Both the position numbers and the translations under genes were made by a program. 64,000 bases of DNA, taken from contig JACKCD010000028.1 of the NCBI GenBank assembly GCA_020634215.1, positions 1 to 64,000 on the forward strand. Direction: 5' to 3'. Below, piece after piece: positions 1 to 8,343 of this stretch. The stretch is from Ardenticatenaceae bacterium (GTDB lineage Bacteria > Chloroflexota > Anaerolineae > Promineifilales > Promineifilaceae). How positions within the stretch are numbered: the stretch's first letter is position 1; the number at the start of each line of letters is the position of its first letter. The notes under the pieces are model-generated. The model was not told the origin of the DNA and did not search any database. It saw nothing but the letters and a program-made list of their open reading frames with translations.

Positions 1-1146
1 CCCGTGGGCGGTGCTACGTTGGGCAAAGGCGGCCTGCATCGGTTGGGCAATCAGCCCGTGTTTCTCCACTTCCTGCGCCACGGCCAACAGCCCAATGATT
101 TGCGATCCTTCGGCTTTTGCCCACAGCAGAGCCTGCTCCACCGCCTGCCAGCCGCTGTCGTCGGCGGCAAGGGGGACGAGAATGGTGGCGAAGAAGGGGG
201 CGGCGGGTGCTTTGAGTGATTGTTCGTACCACCATTGGGTGGCGCGGGTGGGGCCGCTGCTGCTGGTGACGGTTTGCAGGGCGCGGCTGAGGAGTGAGCT
301 GGGTTTATAGCTGCTAACGGCTTCGGCCAGGGCGGTAACGGCCGTTTGGGTGGACACAGCCCCGCCTAGCTCGGCTTCAATGTCAGCGCGGTTTTCTGCC
401 AGCCACAGATAGAAGTCGGCTGAGGTGCGTTCGGGAAATTCGGCCATTAGCCCGTGGTCACGGATGAGGCGGATGGCGGGGGCAAAAACGGTGTCGTACC
501 AGTGGGAAACGGCCGTTTCATACGGGATTTCGCGCCCTTCGTTTAGCCCCATGTAGTAGCGGTGAACTTCAATATGCTCCAGCAGCAGTGGGTATTTGCC
601 GGGGGAGGTCAGCGTCAGGTCGGCTTCTGGCCGGAGGTGGTCGAGCTGGGTTTGGCGCAAAAAGTCGGCGTATTCGGCTTTGATAATGAGGTCGTCGAGG
701 TCGGTGGTGGTGGTGAGGGGAACGGCCGTTTGTATTTCCGTTACATACGCCTCAATCGTCGGGCTACCTTCCTGCCGCGCAATCGAAACGCGGTGGTTGC
801 CATCTTTGACAAAGTAGACCTCCCCCACCTGGTAAACCTCAATCGGCGGCAGCCCCTGGCGCGATTGCGCCACCTTCACCCGCGCCCAGCGCTCTTTGTC
901 ACTGTCGAGCTTGGGCAAAAAGGTGCGCGTAAAATCGCGGTAGCGTCCCACGCTGCCGACAATGGCATCCAGCGGTACCTCTTGCAGCCCACGCTCAATC
1001 TGGCTGCTGGCACGCAGCATTTTGCGTACCTCGTCAAAGGCCAGCAAATCGAGCGTTTGGCCGGTGAAGCGACCAAACAGTTCTTCCAGCCGGGCTTGGC
1101 GGCGGGCCTCGTGGAAATCTTTGATGGCGGTTGCGTAGTCAAACAT
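1..1146 (-). CDS. ParB-like domain plus universal stress protein domain fusion (3' end outside the window)
   Basis: An uninterrupted minus-strand frame runs from an ATG at 1146 to the window edge (382 codons), so the C-terminus is missing. Residues about 55-125 look like a ParB/sulfiredoxin-type nucleotide-binding domain, with an Asp-Gly-Asn-His-Arg motif near residues 115-119. The middle is rich in helices. From about residue 320 a new domain begins with a typical UspA first strand followed by a helix (Ala-Thr-Ile-Leu-Val-Pro-Leu). The combination suggests a nucleotide-sensing or stress protein; no catalytic function can be assigned. It lies 66 bp downstream of the DapA-family gene and in the same direction, separated from it by a tandem-repeat hairpin. 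The frame assignment is firm; the domain names are inferred from motif similarity. Confidence 0.8.
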   Translation of the reverse strand, partial: MFDYATAIKDFHEARRQARLEELFGRFTGQTLDLLAFDEVRKMLRASSQIERGLQEVPLDAIVGSVGRYRDFTRTFLPKLDSDKERWARVKVAQSRQGLPPIEVYQVGEVYFVKDGNHRVSIARQEGSPTIEAYVTEIQTAVPLTTTTDLDDLIIKAEYADFLRQTQLDHLRPEADLTLTSPGKYPLLLEHIEVHRYYMGLNEGREIPYETAVSHWYDTVFAPAIRLIRDHGLMAEFPERTSADFYLWLAENRADIEAELGGAVSTQTAVTALAEAVSSYKPSSLLSRALQTVTSSSGPTRATQWWYEQSLKAPAAPFFATILVPLAADDSGWQAVEQALLWAKAEGSQIIGLLAVAQEVEKHGLIAQPMQAAFAQRSTAHG

Positions 1147-1158
1147 GGGTTGCTTGGT

Positions 1159-1211
1159 AGAGATTGGAGATTGGAGATTGTTTGTTTGCAATCTCCAGTC
1201 TCCAATCTCCA
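1159..1211. repeat. Tandem-repeat inverted hairpin (GGAGATT family)
   Basis: Three GGAGATT-type units on the left face inverted AATCTCC units on the right, with a short T/G-rich loop. The hairpin fills the gap between the DapA-family gene and the ParB/USP gene. The same unit family recurs near 26029 and 51337. It may act as a transcript-stabilising or terminating structure. Confidence 0.85.
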
Positions 1212-1212
1212 T

Positions 1213-2097
1213 TTATAGCTGCGATAAGAAGGCTTCAATTTCCTGGCGTGCGGCGGGGGAGAGGGGTGCTTGTGGGGGAATGGGGTCGCCAACGGCGAAG
1301 CCCTGACTTTGCAGCCCAGCTTTGATGCAGGCGGCAAGGGCATATTTGGCGAATAGTTCGTTGATCTGCCAAAGCTGGCTTTGCAGCCCCATCGCTTCTT
1401 CCCATCGCCCAGCCCGCGCCAATTCATAAAGCTGCACGCTTTGGCGGGGGATGAGGCAGGCGGGGCCGGCCATCCAGCCCACGCCGCCGATGAGCATGAC
1501 GGCCAGGGGGATGTGGGCGGAGGCGCTAAACAGCTTGAGCCGGTCGCCAACGCGGTTGCGGAGGGTGAGCAAACGGCCGGTATTGCTGGAAGCGTCTTTA
1601 AGATATTGGATGTTGGGTACGTCGGCCAGTTGGGCGAGGGCATCGAGGGTGAGGTCGCTTTTTTGGAAGTTGGGGTTGGTGTAGATGACGATGGGGAGGT
1701 CAGGAACGGCCGTTGCGACCGCCGTAAAATAATCCACTACCCCGGCTGGCGGGATGGGAAAATACGCCTCCATGACGGCCAAAATGCCGTCTACCCCCAG
1801 CTTTTCCCACGCTTTGGCTTGGCGCACCGCTTCGGCCGTGGCAGTGGCAGCCACGCCAGCCACCACCGGCACACGCCCAGCAGCAGCTTCAACGACGACC
1901 TCAACAATCCGCTGCCGCTGCGCCCAATCCAAATAGGCAAATTCCCCGGTGCTGCCCAGCGGGGTCAGCCCATGCACCCCGGCAGCAATCAAATGCTCTA
2001 CCAGGTTGGCGAGAACGGTGTCGAGAATACGGCCGTTTTCATCTACCGGGGAAACAAGATAGGGAAAAACGCCGTGAAAAGGTTGGTGTATGGTCAT
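1213..2097 (-). CDS. Dihydrodipicolinate synthase / N-acetylneuraminate lyase (DapA) family aldolase
   Basis: 294 aa, the normal length for this class I aldolase family. The Gly-Ser-Thr-Gly-Glu-Phe loop lies near residue 48. A Tyr followed by Thr-Asn-Pro sits near residue 140. The Schiff-base lysine is in Tyr-Leu-Lys-Asp-Ala-Ser near residue 166. Family members condense or cleave pyruvate with an aldehyde. The dap biosynthesis genes are not nearby, so the substrate may instead be a keto-deoxy sugar acid or a related catabolite. The ATG at 2097 gives a compact N-terminus typical of the family. The gene lies upstream of the ParB/USP gene on the same strand. Confidence 0.88.
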   Translation of the reverse strand: MTIHQPFHGVFPYLVSPVDENGRILDTVLANLVEHLIAAGVHGLTPLGSTGEFAYLDWAQRQRIVEVVVEAAAGRVPVVAGVAATATAEAVRQAKAWEKLGVDGILAVMEAYFPIPPAGVVDYFTAVATAVPDLPIVIYTNPNFQKSDLTLDALAQLADVPNIQYLKDASSNTGRLLTLRNRVGDRLKLFSASAHIPLAVMLIGGVGWMAGPACLIPRQSVQLYELARAGRWEEAMGLQSQLWQINELFAKYALAACIKAGLQSQGFAVGDPIPPQAPLSPAARQEIEAFLSQL

Positions 2098-2326
2098 GAG
2101 GGGGCAGTATACAGGAATTCAGTAGCACAGGGTAGGGGACGAAACACGTCTCGACCCCTACTAGAATACGTTTTATACTTAAATTAATTAACGTTAGTTG
2201 TATAATAAAGAAATGCCAAGTGCGCCGAATTTGCTATAATCGAATGGTGGGTGTTTGCCAAGATTGCAATAAATCTTCAAACCTCTAATCCCACAATCTT
2301 TACGCATATAGGAGTTTTCCTGATTC
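2098..2326. promoter_or_regulatory. Divergent intergenic region with possible promoters
   Basis: This region separates the minus-strand aldolase from the plus-strand amidotransferase-type hydrolase. It holds a GTAGGGG...CCCCTAC hairpin near 2132-2161 and two TATAAT-like hexamers, near 2200 and 2236, in an AT-rich stretch. I could not pair them with convincing -35 boxes. AGGAG near 2311 lies about 12 nt before the ATG at 2327. Confidence 0.4.
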
Positions 2327-3064
2327 ATGAAACCAATTATTGCGATCACAACTTACGGCCGTTTTGAAAAAGACACAGCCAGCCCCTATTACCCACATCA
2401 TTTCTGCCTGCCCACGCTCTATATTGATGCTGTGCGCCGCGCTGGCGGCATTCCGTTTTTGCTGCCACCCGGCGAGACTGATTTGGAGACAGCATTGGCC
2501 GCAGTAGATGGTGTGCTGATTACCGGCGGCGGGGATGTTGACCCAGCAGAGTATGGAGGCAATAGTGAGCATCCTGATTTAGGGGGAATTGATTGGGAGC
2601 GGGATGAAAGTGAGTTAAAGTTGGTGCGAATGGTAGCGGAAAACGGCCGTTTTCTCCCCACCCTTGCGATTTGTCGCGGTATGCAGGTCGTTAATGTGGC
2701 TCTAGGTGGAACACTATACGAAAATATCGCCGATATTCACCCCGAAGACATCCATCGCGGTTCAGACGGCGGCTGGACGACGCATACGGTGGAAGTTATG
2801 CCCAGCTCGCTGCTGGCCGAAGTGATGCAGGCCGAACGTGTAACCATTTACTCCGGCAATCATCAGGCGGTCAAAGCCGTTGCGCCCAGCTTGCGCGCCT
2901 CGGCGCGGGCGGCCGATGGCATGATAGAAGCCATTGAGCATACTGGCCTGCCCTGGCTGCTGGGGGTACAGTGGCACCCGGAAAAATCAGCCGCCGCAGA
3001 CTCTACTCAGCAGCGGCTGTTTGACGAATTGGTGCAAGAAGCTGCGCGGCGGAAAGCAAGATAG
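2327..3064 (+). CDS. Gamma-glutamyl-gamma-aminobutyrate hydrolase-like class I amidotransferase (peptidase C26, PuuD type)
   Basis: 245 aa. The nucleophile elbow is Ala-Ile-Cys-Arg-Gly-Met-Gln near residue 115, and the catalytic His is in Gln-Trp-His-Pro-Glu-Lys near residue 218, the usual Cys-His-Glu arrangement of the family. A Gly-Gly-Gly-Asp-Val oxyanion-side loop lies near residue 68. PuuD-type enzymes cleave gamma-glutamyl amides such as gamma-glutamyl-GABA in putrescine catabolism; other members process different gamma-glutamyl compounds. No other puu genes are present, so the substrate is open. The neighbours downstream on the same strand are a methyltransferase and an aldo/keto reductase. 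One AACGGCCGTT copy reads as Asn-Gly-Arg just before the catalytic strand. Confidence 0.88.
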   Translation: MKPIIAITTYGRFEKDTASPYYPHHFCLPTLYIDAVRRAGGIPFLLPPGETDLETALAAVDGVLITGGGDVDPAEYGGNSEHPDLGGIDWERDESELKLVRMVAENGRFLPTLAICRGMQVVNVALGGTLYENIADIHPEDIHRGSDGGWTTHTVEVMPSSLLAEVMQAERVTIYSGNHQAVKAVAPSLRASARAADGMIEAIEHTGLPWLLGVQWHPEKSAAADSTQQRLFDELVQEAARRKAR

Positions 3065-3088
3065 ATTTCATGACAGGAAAATTACCCA

Positions 3089-3871
3089 ATGGCTGATACG
3101 AATCCGCATTATGACCCGACGTTTATTGCTTTTTTGGAAGAGATGTGGGGGACAGGCTATCTTTCGCCCGGTGGGCCAGAGGAAATTCAGCGGCTGCTAG
3201 ATGGCATTTCCCTAGCTGGCAAAACAGTTCTTGACATTGGCTGCGGCTCTGGCGGCATCACGCTGTCATTGGCGCGGGATTATGGTGCCGGCCGGGTAAT
3301 TGGCATTGACGTAGAGGAACCAGTCTGCGCCACTGCTCGGCAGCGCGTGGCAGATGCCGGACTGGCCGACCGCGTGGAGATTCGCCAAGTTGCGCCCGGC
3401 TCCATCCCCCTGCCCGATGGCTTACTCGACATCGTGTTTAGCAAAGATTCGATAGTCCACATTCCTGACAAGGAGAGTTTGGCGCAAGATGCCTTTCGGC
3501 TGTTGGCCCCGGGCGGCTGGTTTGTGGCCTCCGACTGGCTAATTGCCCATGATGGCGAGCCGTCACCAGAAATGGCCGACTACATCCGCCGCGAAGATTT
3601 GGATTTTGGCATGGCTTCCCCCACCCGCTACTGCCGCGCCCTTGAAGCAGCTGGGTTTGTGGACATTATACTGTCCAATCGCAACCGCTGGTATTTGGGG
3701 GTGGCGCAGCAGGAATTGGCGCGAATGCAGGGAGTAGATCGGCCTCGGTTTGAGGCGGTAATGGGAGGTGAAGCAGTTGAAGAGCAAATTGCCCTTTGGC
3801 AAGCGATGCTCATTGTTCTAGAAAGCGGCGAGCATTGCCCGCACCATTTTCGCGGTCGCAAACCTGCTTGA
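3089..3871 (+). CDS. Class I SAM-dependent methyltransferase
   Basis: 260 aa. Rossmann motif I is seen as Val-Leu-Asp-Ile-Gly-Cys-Gly-Ser-Gly near residue 48, followed by an acidic strand end (Gly-Ile-Asp-Val-Glu) and a post-motif Asp-Ile-Val-Phe-Ser-Lys-Asp-Ser. The overall pattern resembles phosphoethanolamine or sarcosine/dimethylglycine N-methyltransferases and the broad Methyltransf_11/25 group. The substrate cannot be determined. It begins 24 bp after the hydrolase gene, so the two are probably co-transcribed. Confidence 0.85.
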   Translation: MADTNPHYDPTFIAFLEEMWGTGYLSPGGPEEIQRLLDGISLAGKTVLDIGCGSGGITLSLARDYGAGRVIGIDVEEPVCATARQRVADAGLADRVEIRQVAPGSIPLPDGLLDIVFSKDSIVHIPDKESLAQDAFRLLAPGGWFVASDWLIAHDGEPSPEMADYIRREDLDFGMASPTRYCRALEAAGFVDIILSNRNRWYLGVAQQELARMQGVDRPRFEAVMGGEAVEEQIALWQAMLIVLESGEHCPHHFRGRKPA

Positions 3872-3964
3872 TTAACCAACATCAAGGGGATTTACCAAAA
3901 CCATTGAGTACACTAACTCTGCACTCAGGCTACATGATAAACAGATAATTCAGGAGAACAGAAC

Positions 3965-4948
3965 ATGGAATATACACATCTTGGCCGCACCGGCCTACAA
4001 GTGAGCAAGCTGTGTCTTGGCACCATGAACTTTGGGCCGTGGACAAATGAGGCGGACAGCCACGTTATGATGGATACAGCTTTGGATGCTGGCATCAACT
4101 TCTTCGACACGGCTAACCGCTACGGTATTTGGGCGGGAACCGGCAGCCATCACGGCCACACGGAGGAGATTATCGGCCGTTGGTTTCAGCAGGGAGGACA
4201 GCGGCGCGAGAAAGTTGTGCTGGCAACCAAGCTGTATGGAGCCATGGGTGATTGGCCCAATGAGGGCAAACTCTCGGCACTGAATATCAAACGGGCATGT
4301 GAAGCCAGCCTTAAACGGTTGCAAACCGACTACATAGACCTGTACCAGATGCACCACATTGACCGCGACACGCCGTGGGAAGAAATTTGGCAGGGGATGG
4401 AGCAGCTTGTCCACGAGGGCAAAATTCTTTACGTAGGCAGCAGCAATTTTGCTGGCTGGCACATTGTTAAAGCTAATGAAGCCGCTAAACGACGCAATTT
4501 TATGGGGCTGGTGAGCGAACAGAGCAAATATAGCCTGAGTGCCCGGACGGTAGAGTTGGAGGTCGTGCCCGCCTGCGATGATTATGGCGTTGGCATCATT
4601 CCCTGGAGTCCGCTGGATGGCGGTTTGCTGGGCGGGGTGTTAGCCAAAATTGAGAGTGGGCGACGCGCCAGTGCCAATATGCAGCAACGCATTGAGGCGA
4701 TTCGGCCACAGATTGAGAGCTATGAAAATTTCTGCGCCGAGATGGGCGAACATCCGGCCGATGTGGCGTTGGCGTGGCTGCTGCACAACCCCACTGTCAC
4801 CGCGCCGATTATTGGCCCCAGCAGTGTTGACCAGCTAACCGGCAGCCTGCGGGCACTGGATATTCGGCTGACCGATGAGCATCTAAAGCGGCTAGATGAA
4901 ATTTGGCCTGGCCCAGGTGGTGCCGCGCCGGAGGCATATGCTTGGTAA
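3965..4948 (+). CDS. Aldo/keto reductase
   Basis: 327 aa. The N-terminal strand (Tyr-Thr-His-Leu-Gly-Arg-Thr-Gly-Leu) and Asn-Phe-Phe-Asp-Thr-Ala-Asn-Arg-Tyr carry the catalytic Asp and Tyr. Lys in Ala-Thr-Lys and His in Gln-Met-His-His complete the tetrad. Cofactor-side residues follow in the C-terminal third (Ile-Ile-Gly-Pro-Ser-Ser). It is most like the AKR11/12 YajO-type reductases that use NADPH. A second, distinct AKR lies at 25045-26013. AGGAG lies 7-8 nt before the ATG. It converges on the MerB-like gene across an inverted repeat. Confidence 0.9.
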   Translation: MEYTHLGRTGLQVSKLCLGTMNFGPWTNEADSHVMMDTALDAGINFFDTANRYGIWAGTGSHHGHTEEIIGRWFQQGGQRREKVVLATKLYGAMGDWPNEGKLSALNIKRACEASLKRLQTDYIDLYQMHHIDRDTPWEEIWQGMEQLVHEGKILYVGSSNFAGWHIVKANEAAKRRNFMGLVSEQSKYSLSARTVELEVVPACDDYGVGIIPWSPLDGGLLGGVLAKIESGRRASANMQQRIEAIRPQIESYENFCAEMGEHPADVALAWLLHNPTVTAPIIGPSSVDQLTGSLRALDIRLTDEHLKRLDEIWPGPGGAAPEAYAW

Positions 4949-4955
4949 GGGATAG

Positions 4956-5008
4956 TGCACAGTGTGTAGTGCGTAAGCAGAGAGTCTGCGCACTACACAT
5001 TACGTCAT
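4956..5008. repeat. Inverted repeat between convergent genes
   Basis: GTGTAGTGCG and its inverted copy CGCACTACAC flank a short AGAGAGT-type loop. It sits between two converging genes, where a bidirectional terminator is expected, but it has no long T-tract. Confidence 0.7.
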
Positions 5009-5077
5009 TTCCCGTAACATCCCAAAGAGCCAGCGTTTGCAAACGGCCGTTTCGTTTACCCACCACCTCATCTCATA

Positions 5078-5755
5078 TCACGACATCAGAGGCAGGAAAA
5101 ACCGACTGGCAAACTCTACAGCATCCTGCAAGGCAAAAATCTCTCGCCCCCCAAGGTTCTCGGCAAGCCATTGCTGGGCAACAGTACCATCGCGGAGAAA
5201 TATCATCTCCATGCACAGGCTATCGGCACAGCATGAACCGGCATCGGCCATTTCCCAGGCAATGCCCACATAAATGTCTTGGACCTCAACCCAATTCAGA
5301 ATCGTCTCGCTTGACATCTCTATCACTATTGGATCCTCTGTCACCCGGCATTTGGAGGTAATGCGCGTTGTCTCACCAAACATGGGGCCAATTGCCAAGG
5401 CATCCAAAGCGCACATGGCATAAACCTGTTGCCCATTGACGTGAATAGTGTGCTCACGTGCCGTCATGGTGAAAGGATAAGCGCCGACAGGTTCACCGTT
5501 TTCAGCAAATACCACCATGTCATATTGGCTCAGGACATTGATGGCCGCTGGAACATCATCAACCCATTGAGCCATTTCTGCTTTAGACATGATGTGGCCT
5601 CTGGTCACAACAGAGCGAAGCATCTGCTGATGAAGCTCTTTAACCCGCGGGCTGCATTTATCCTGGCTTGCTTGCAAAGGCAAAATGCAATTCAGACGCT
5701 TTAAGGCATTCTCTACTTTGTCATTCATTTGTTTCTCGTTTTGGACTGGCTCCAT
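5078..5755 (-). CDS. Organomercurial lyase (MerB)-like protein
   Basis: 225 aa. The C-terminal domain matches alkylmercury lyase: Tyr-Ala-Met-Cys-Ala-Leu-Asp places Cys115 and Asp118 where MerB has its first catalytic Cys (96) and Asp (99). Cys136 and the Ser-Cys-Cys at 174-176 match the structural Cys and the second catalytic Cys (159). MerB protonolyses carbon-mercury bonds. There is no merA, merR or merT in the window, so a different thiol-metal or C-S chemistry cannot be excluded. Its ATG overlaps the stop codon of the upstream MFS gene by one base (TAATG), which implies translational coupling and a shared role. Confidence 0.8.
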   Translation of the reverse strand: MEPVQNEKQMNDKVENALKRLNCILPLQASQDKCSPRVKELHQQMLRSVVTRGHIMSKAEMAQWVDDVPAAINVLSQYDMVVFAENGEPVGAYPFTMTAREHTIHVNGQQVYAMCALDALAIGPMFGETTRITSKCRVTEDPIVIEMSSETILNWVEVQDIYVGIAWEMADAGSCCADSLCMEMIFLRDGTVAQQWLAENLGGREIFALQDAVEFASRFFLPLMS

Positions 5756-6924
5756 TATGCCTCATCAAAACGCCATTTGAAGAGGAGAACGGCCGTTAAT
5801 CCCACCATCGGCACAAACATCAGGGTCGTCAAACCCGTTGTCAACGACCAGCGATCCGCCACCAGCCCCACCACCCAAGAACCGATGCCTGCGGGCAGCC
5901 AACCCAGACCCATCACCAGCGAACCCGCCAGCCCTGTGGCTTGCGGCCAAATTTCCTGCGCCATGAGAATGGTGACGGGGAACGAGGCACCAACCATCAC
6001 CCCGACAAGGGCAATGGCGACAATCTGGGCGATGCCACTGGTGTGGAACATCAGCCAGTAGAATGGCACCATCAGCACCATGCTGCCAGCAATAATGGGC
6101 ACTCGCCCCACTTTGTCCGACAGCGTGCCGCCACTAATACTGCCGATGCTGAGGGAGATGAGCAGAATGGAGAAGATGGAGCTTGCCAGCGATAACGGCC
6201 GTCCTTCGCTCAACAACCATTCCGGCAGATAGGTGATCAGGCTGCCCTGAAACCAGGAACGCGCCGCCACAACTAGCACAATCAGTCCCAAAGCGAGCCA
6301 GGAACCGGTTTGGCTTTCGCTCCCTTTCGTGGCCGTATGTTCCGGCCGGGCCAGTTGGCGCGACTGGCTAAACAAAAAGAGGCTGATGAGCAAACCGAGG
6401 GGAATGAGAACGGCCGTTCCTCGCAGCCCAAACCACAGCAACCCCGCGCTGACAATCAGTGGGCTGAGGGCTGATCCCAGATTACCCCCCACTGAAAAGA
6501 GCGACATGGCCGCCCCGCGCCGGGTGGCGGCATTGGCCGGAACCAGGGCCGCTCCGGCCGGATGGTACGCTGCCGAAGCAAACGACCCCAAAATAATAAC
6601 GGGCATGAGCAGCCAGTATTGCTGGCTGTAATACGCCACCACCCCAAACAGCCCCATCCAGAAGCCAATCCAGGCCATGCTCCCGGCTACCATCATGCGG
6701 GGATCCCAGCGGTCGCTTACATAGCCAAATAAAGGCTGTGTTAAAGCCCCTGATATGCTGACTACCAGTGCAAGCGTACCGATTTGGCTGTAGGTTAACC
6801 CCATCTTTTCAATGAGCAGAGGATAGACAACGGGTAAAAAGTTGTGGTGCAGTTCAAGGGCAAAATGGGTAAAGGCGATGAGAAAAACGGCCGTTGGCAA
6901 CCGCTTGGTTAAAGTCAGGTTCAT
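5755..6924 (-). CDS. MFS transporter, fosmidomycin-resistance-like
   Basis: About 389 aa from the ATG at 6924; an earlier in-frame start at 6975 would add 17 residues. Twelve hydrophobic segments can be seen, as expected of the major facilitator superfamily. The N-terminus (His-Phe-Ala-Leu-Glu-Leu-His-His-Asn) and the loop 2/3 motif Gly-Tyr-Val-Ser-Asp-Arg resemble the Fsr fosmidomycin-efflux branch. It acts in the cytoplasmic membrane as a proton-coupled transporter of unknown substrate. The 1-bp overlap with the MerB-like gene downstream suggests export or import of a compound that the MerB-like enzyme handles. I prefer the 6924 start because the hydrophobic domain begins immediately after it; no strong ribosome binding site decides the choice. 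Confidence 0.85.
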   Translation of the reverse strand: MNLTLTKRLPTAVFLIAFTHFALELHHNFLPVVYPLLIEKMGLTYSQIGTLALVVSISGALTQPLFGYVSDRWDPRMMVAGSMAWIGFWMGLFGVVAYYSQQYWLLMPVIILGSFASAAYHPAGAALVPANAATRRGAAMSLFSVGGNLGSALSPLIVSAGLLWFGLRGTAVLIPLGLLISLFLFSQSRQLARPEHTATKGSESQTGSWLALGLIVLVVAARSWFQGSLITYLPEWLLSEGRPLSLASSIFSILLISLSIGSISGGTLSDKVGRVPIIAGSMVLMVPFYWLMFHTSGIAQIVAIALVGVMVGASFPVTILMAQEIWPQATGLAGSLVMGLGWLPAGIGSWVVGLVADRWSLTTGLTTLMFVPMVGLTAVLLFKWRFDEA

Positions 6925-7021
6925 AGGCAATGTCGCAGAGCGACCACTCCGTGTCAATTTGAGTATAAATGCCACAATTGTAGACGACCCCGTGGTGATA
7001 GGCCATAACAGCCAACGATTC

Positions 7022-8266
7022 TCAATCTCGGTTGCTTAAAATGCTTTCATAGTTTGCCGTAATCTGCATGGCATGATCAGTCATGGTGGGTACTGGCTGG
7101 ATACCAGCCCGCAATTGTGCCAACTGTGCGGGGTTTTGCTGAAGCGTTCGCAAGGTTTGGGCTAATGCTTGCGTGTTACCAGGGGGCGGCAGCAGGCCAT
7201 CTTGCCCGTGGCGAATGCGTTCGGCCATTGCGCCCAGATTGAAGGCGACGACAGGCACACCGGCGGCGAAGGCTTCAGAGATGACGAGGCAGAAGGTTTC
7301 ATACCAAATGGAGGGGACAACCAGCACGTCTAGCTGTTGCAGCATTTCCCAAATGGCGGCACGGTCGAGTCTGCCACGAAAGCGGACGGTGGGCGTTGCT
7401 AGTTGCTGTAGTTGGGCGGTGTAGGCGGGGTCAAAGCTGGTGTCACCGGCAACCCATAGCTCGCTATTGGTTAGCTGCTGATACGCTTGCAGAAGAAGGT
7501 GAACCCCTTTTTGCGGGGAGATGCCGCCGATGTAGCCGATGAGAAACGGCCGTTTCGACAAGCTCAACGCAGGCTGTTTGCCCACTTCCCCAGCCGGAGA
7601 ATCAAGCCCGTGCGGCACCACTACCAGCTTCTCAGCCGGTACCCCGTGCGCCGTATACCAACGCCCGACAAAGGCCGATGGTGCAATCAGACGGCCGGCG
7701 GCAGCCAGAACCGGATGCAAACGCCGATTCCGCACCGCCAGCGGCAGAGCGGCGGGCAGGGCAACGGGCAAAATGGGCGGCAGCCCGGCTCGCGCCAGGG
7801 CGCAGCAAGCGCAGTTGATAAAGCGTTGTGGGCCGTCACAAATTTCCTGGGTGTCATTGGTTAACAGTTGAGCGTTGGCACATACCCACCAAAAATCGTG
7901 TAGGGTGACAACATATGGCAGTTGAATCTGGGCGATGAGGCTGGCGGGCAACCCCATGAGGTGCTGAATGTGCACCAAGTCGGGCTGTTCTTGCTGCAAA
8001 ACGCGGGCAAAGGCGTGGTGGAGTTGGGGATGGCGAAAGGTGCTGGCAAAAACGGCCGTTGGGCTTCGCTCACCAACTCTGACTCTATAAACTCGCACCC
8101 CCTCTTCAAGCGATGGCTCTGGTCCAGTGTTGCCTTGCCCAGCGGGGGCAAAAATCGCCACCGAATGCCCCTGGGCAACTTGCTGCTGCGCCAGACTGCG
8201 GGTGTAGAGTTCGGTGCCGCCCACTTTTTCGGGCAAATATTGGTGCAACAGGTGAAGAATACGCAT
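7022..8266 (-). CDS. Glycosyltransferase family 4 (GT-B) enzyme
   Basis: 414 aa from the ATG at 8266. The frame is open to 8344, but that extension runs through repeat-like DNA and is unlikely to be translated. The N-terminal Rossmann domain (Met-Arg-Ile-Leu-His-Leu-Leu-His) has the acceptor-side Gly-Gly-Thr-Glu loop. The C-terminal domain has Gly-Tyr-Ile-Gly-Gly and the donor-binding E-x7-E region (Ser-Glu-Ala-Phe-Ala-Ala-Gly-Val-Pro-Val-Val-Ala). It probably adds a sugar to a cell-surface glycan or exopolysaccharide. It follows another GT4 gene directly, so the pair likely forms one operon; 9688-11355 is on the same strand upstream. Confidence 0.88.
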   Translation of the reverse strand: MRILHLLHQYLPEKVGGTELYTRSLAQQQVAQGHSVAIFAPAGQGNTGPEPSLEEGVRVYRVRVGERSPTAVFASTFRHPQLHHAFARVLQQEQPDLVHIQHLMGLPASLIAQIQLPYVVTLHDFWWVCANAQLLTNDTQEICDGPQRFINCACCALARAGLPPILPVALPAALPLAVRNRRLHPVLAAAGRLIAPSAFVGRWYTAHGVPAEKLVVVPHGLDSPAGEVGKQPALSLSKRPFLIGYIGGISPQKGVHLLLQAYQQLTNSELWVAGDTSFDPAYTAQLQQLATPTVRFRGRLDRAAIWEMLQQLDVLVVPSIWYETFCLVISEAFAAGVPVVAFNLGAMAERIRHGQDGLLPPPGNTQALAQTLRTLQQNPAQLAQLRAGIQPVPTMTDHAMQITANYESILSNRD

Positions 8267-8270
8267 CGAA

Positions 8271-8340
8271 ACAAAAATCAAAGATTTCGCAGATGCCACA
8301 GATTCAACCGTGTTCGTCTGTGACCGTCCGCGTCCCAGTC
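8271..8340. repeat. Repeat-like stretch between two glycosyltransferase genes (GGACGAACAC family)
   Basis: This stretch carries inverted units of the GTGTTCGTC/CGGAC type that recur as tandem copies at 28619-28650 and 30580-30618. It lies between the start of one GT4 gene and the end of the other. It explains why the open frame upstream of 8266 looks non-protein-like. Confidence 0.6.
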
Positions 8341-8343
8341 CCA

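Noticed and set aside
5078..5080. The MerB-like stop TGA as a second selenocysteine
   Set aside because: No conserved tail or SECIS-like hairpin follows, and the protein already has the full MerB length.
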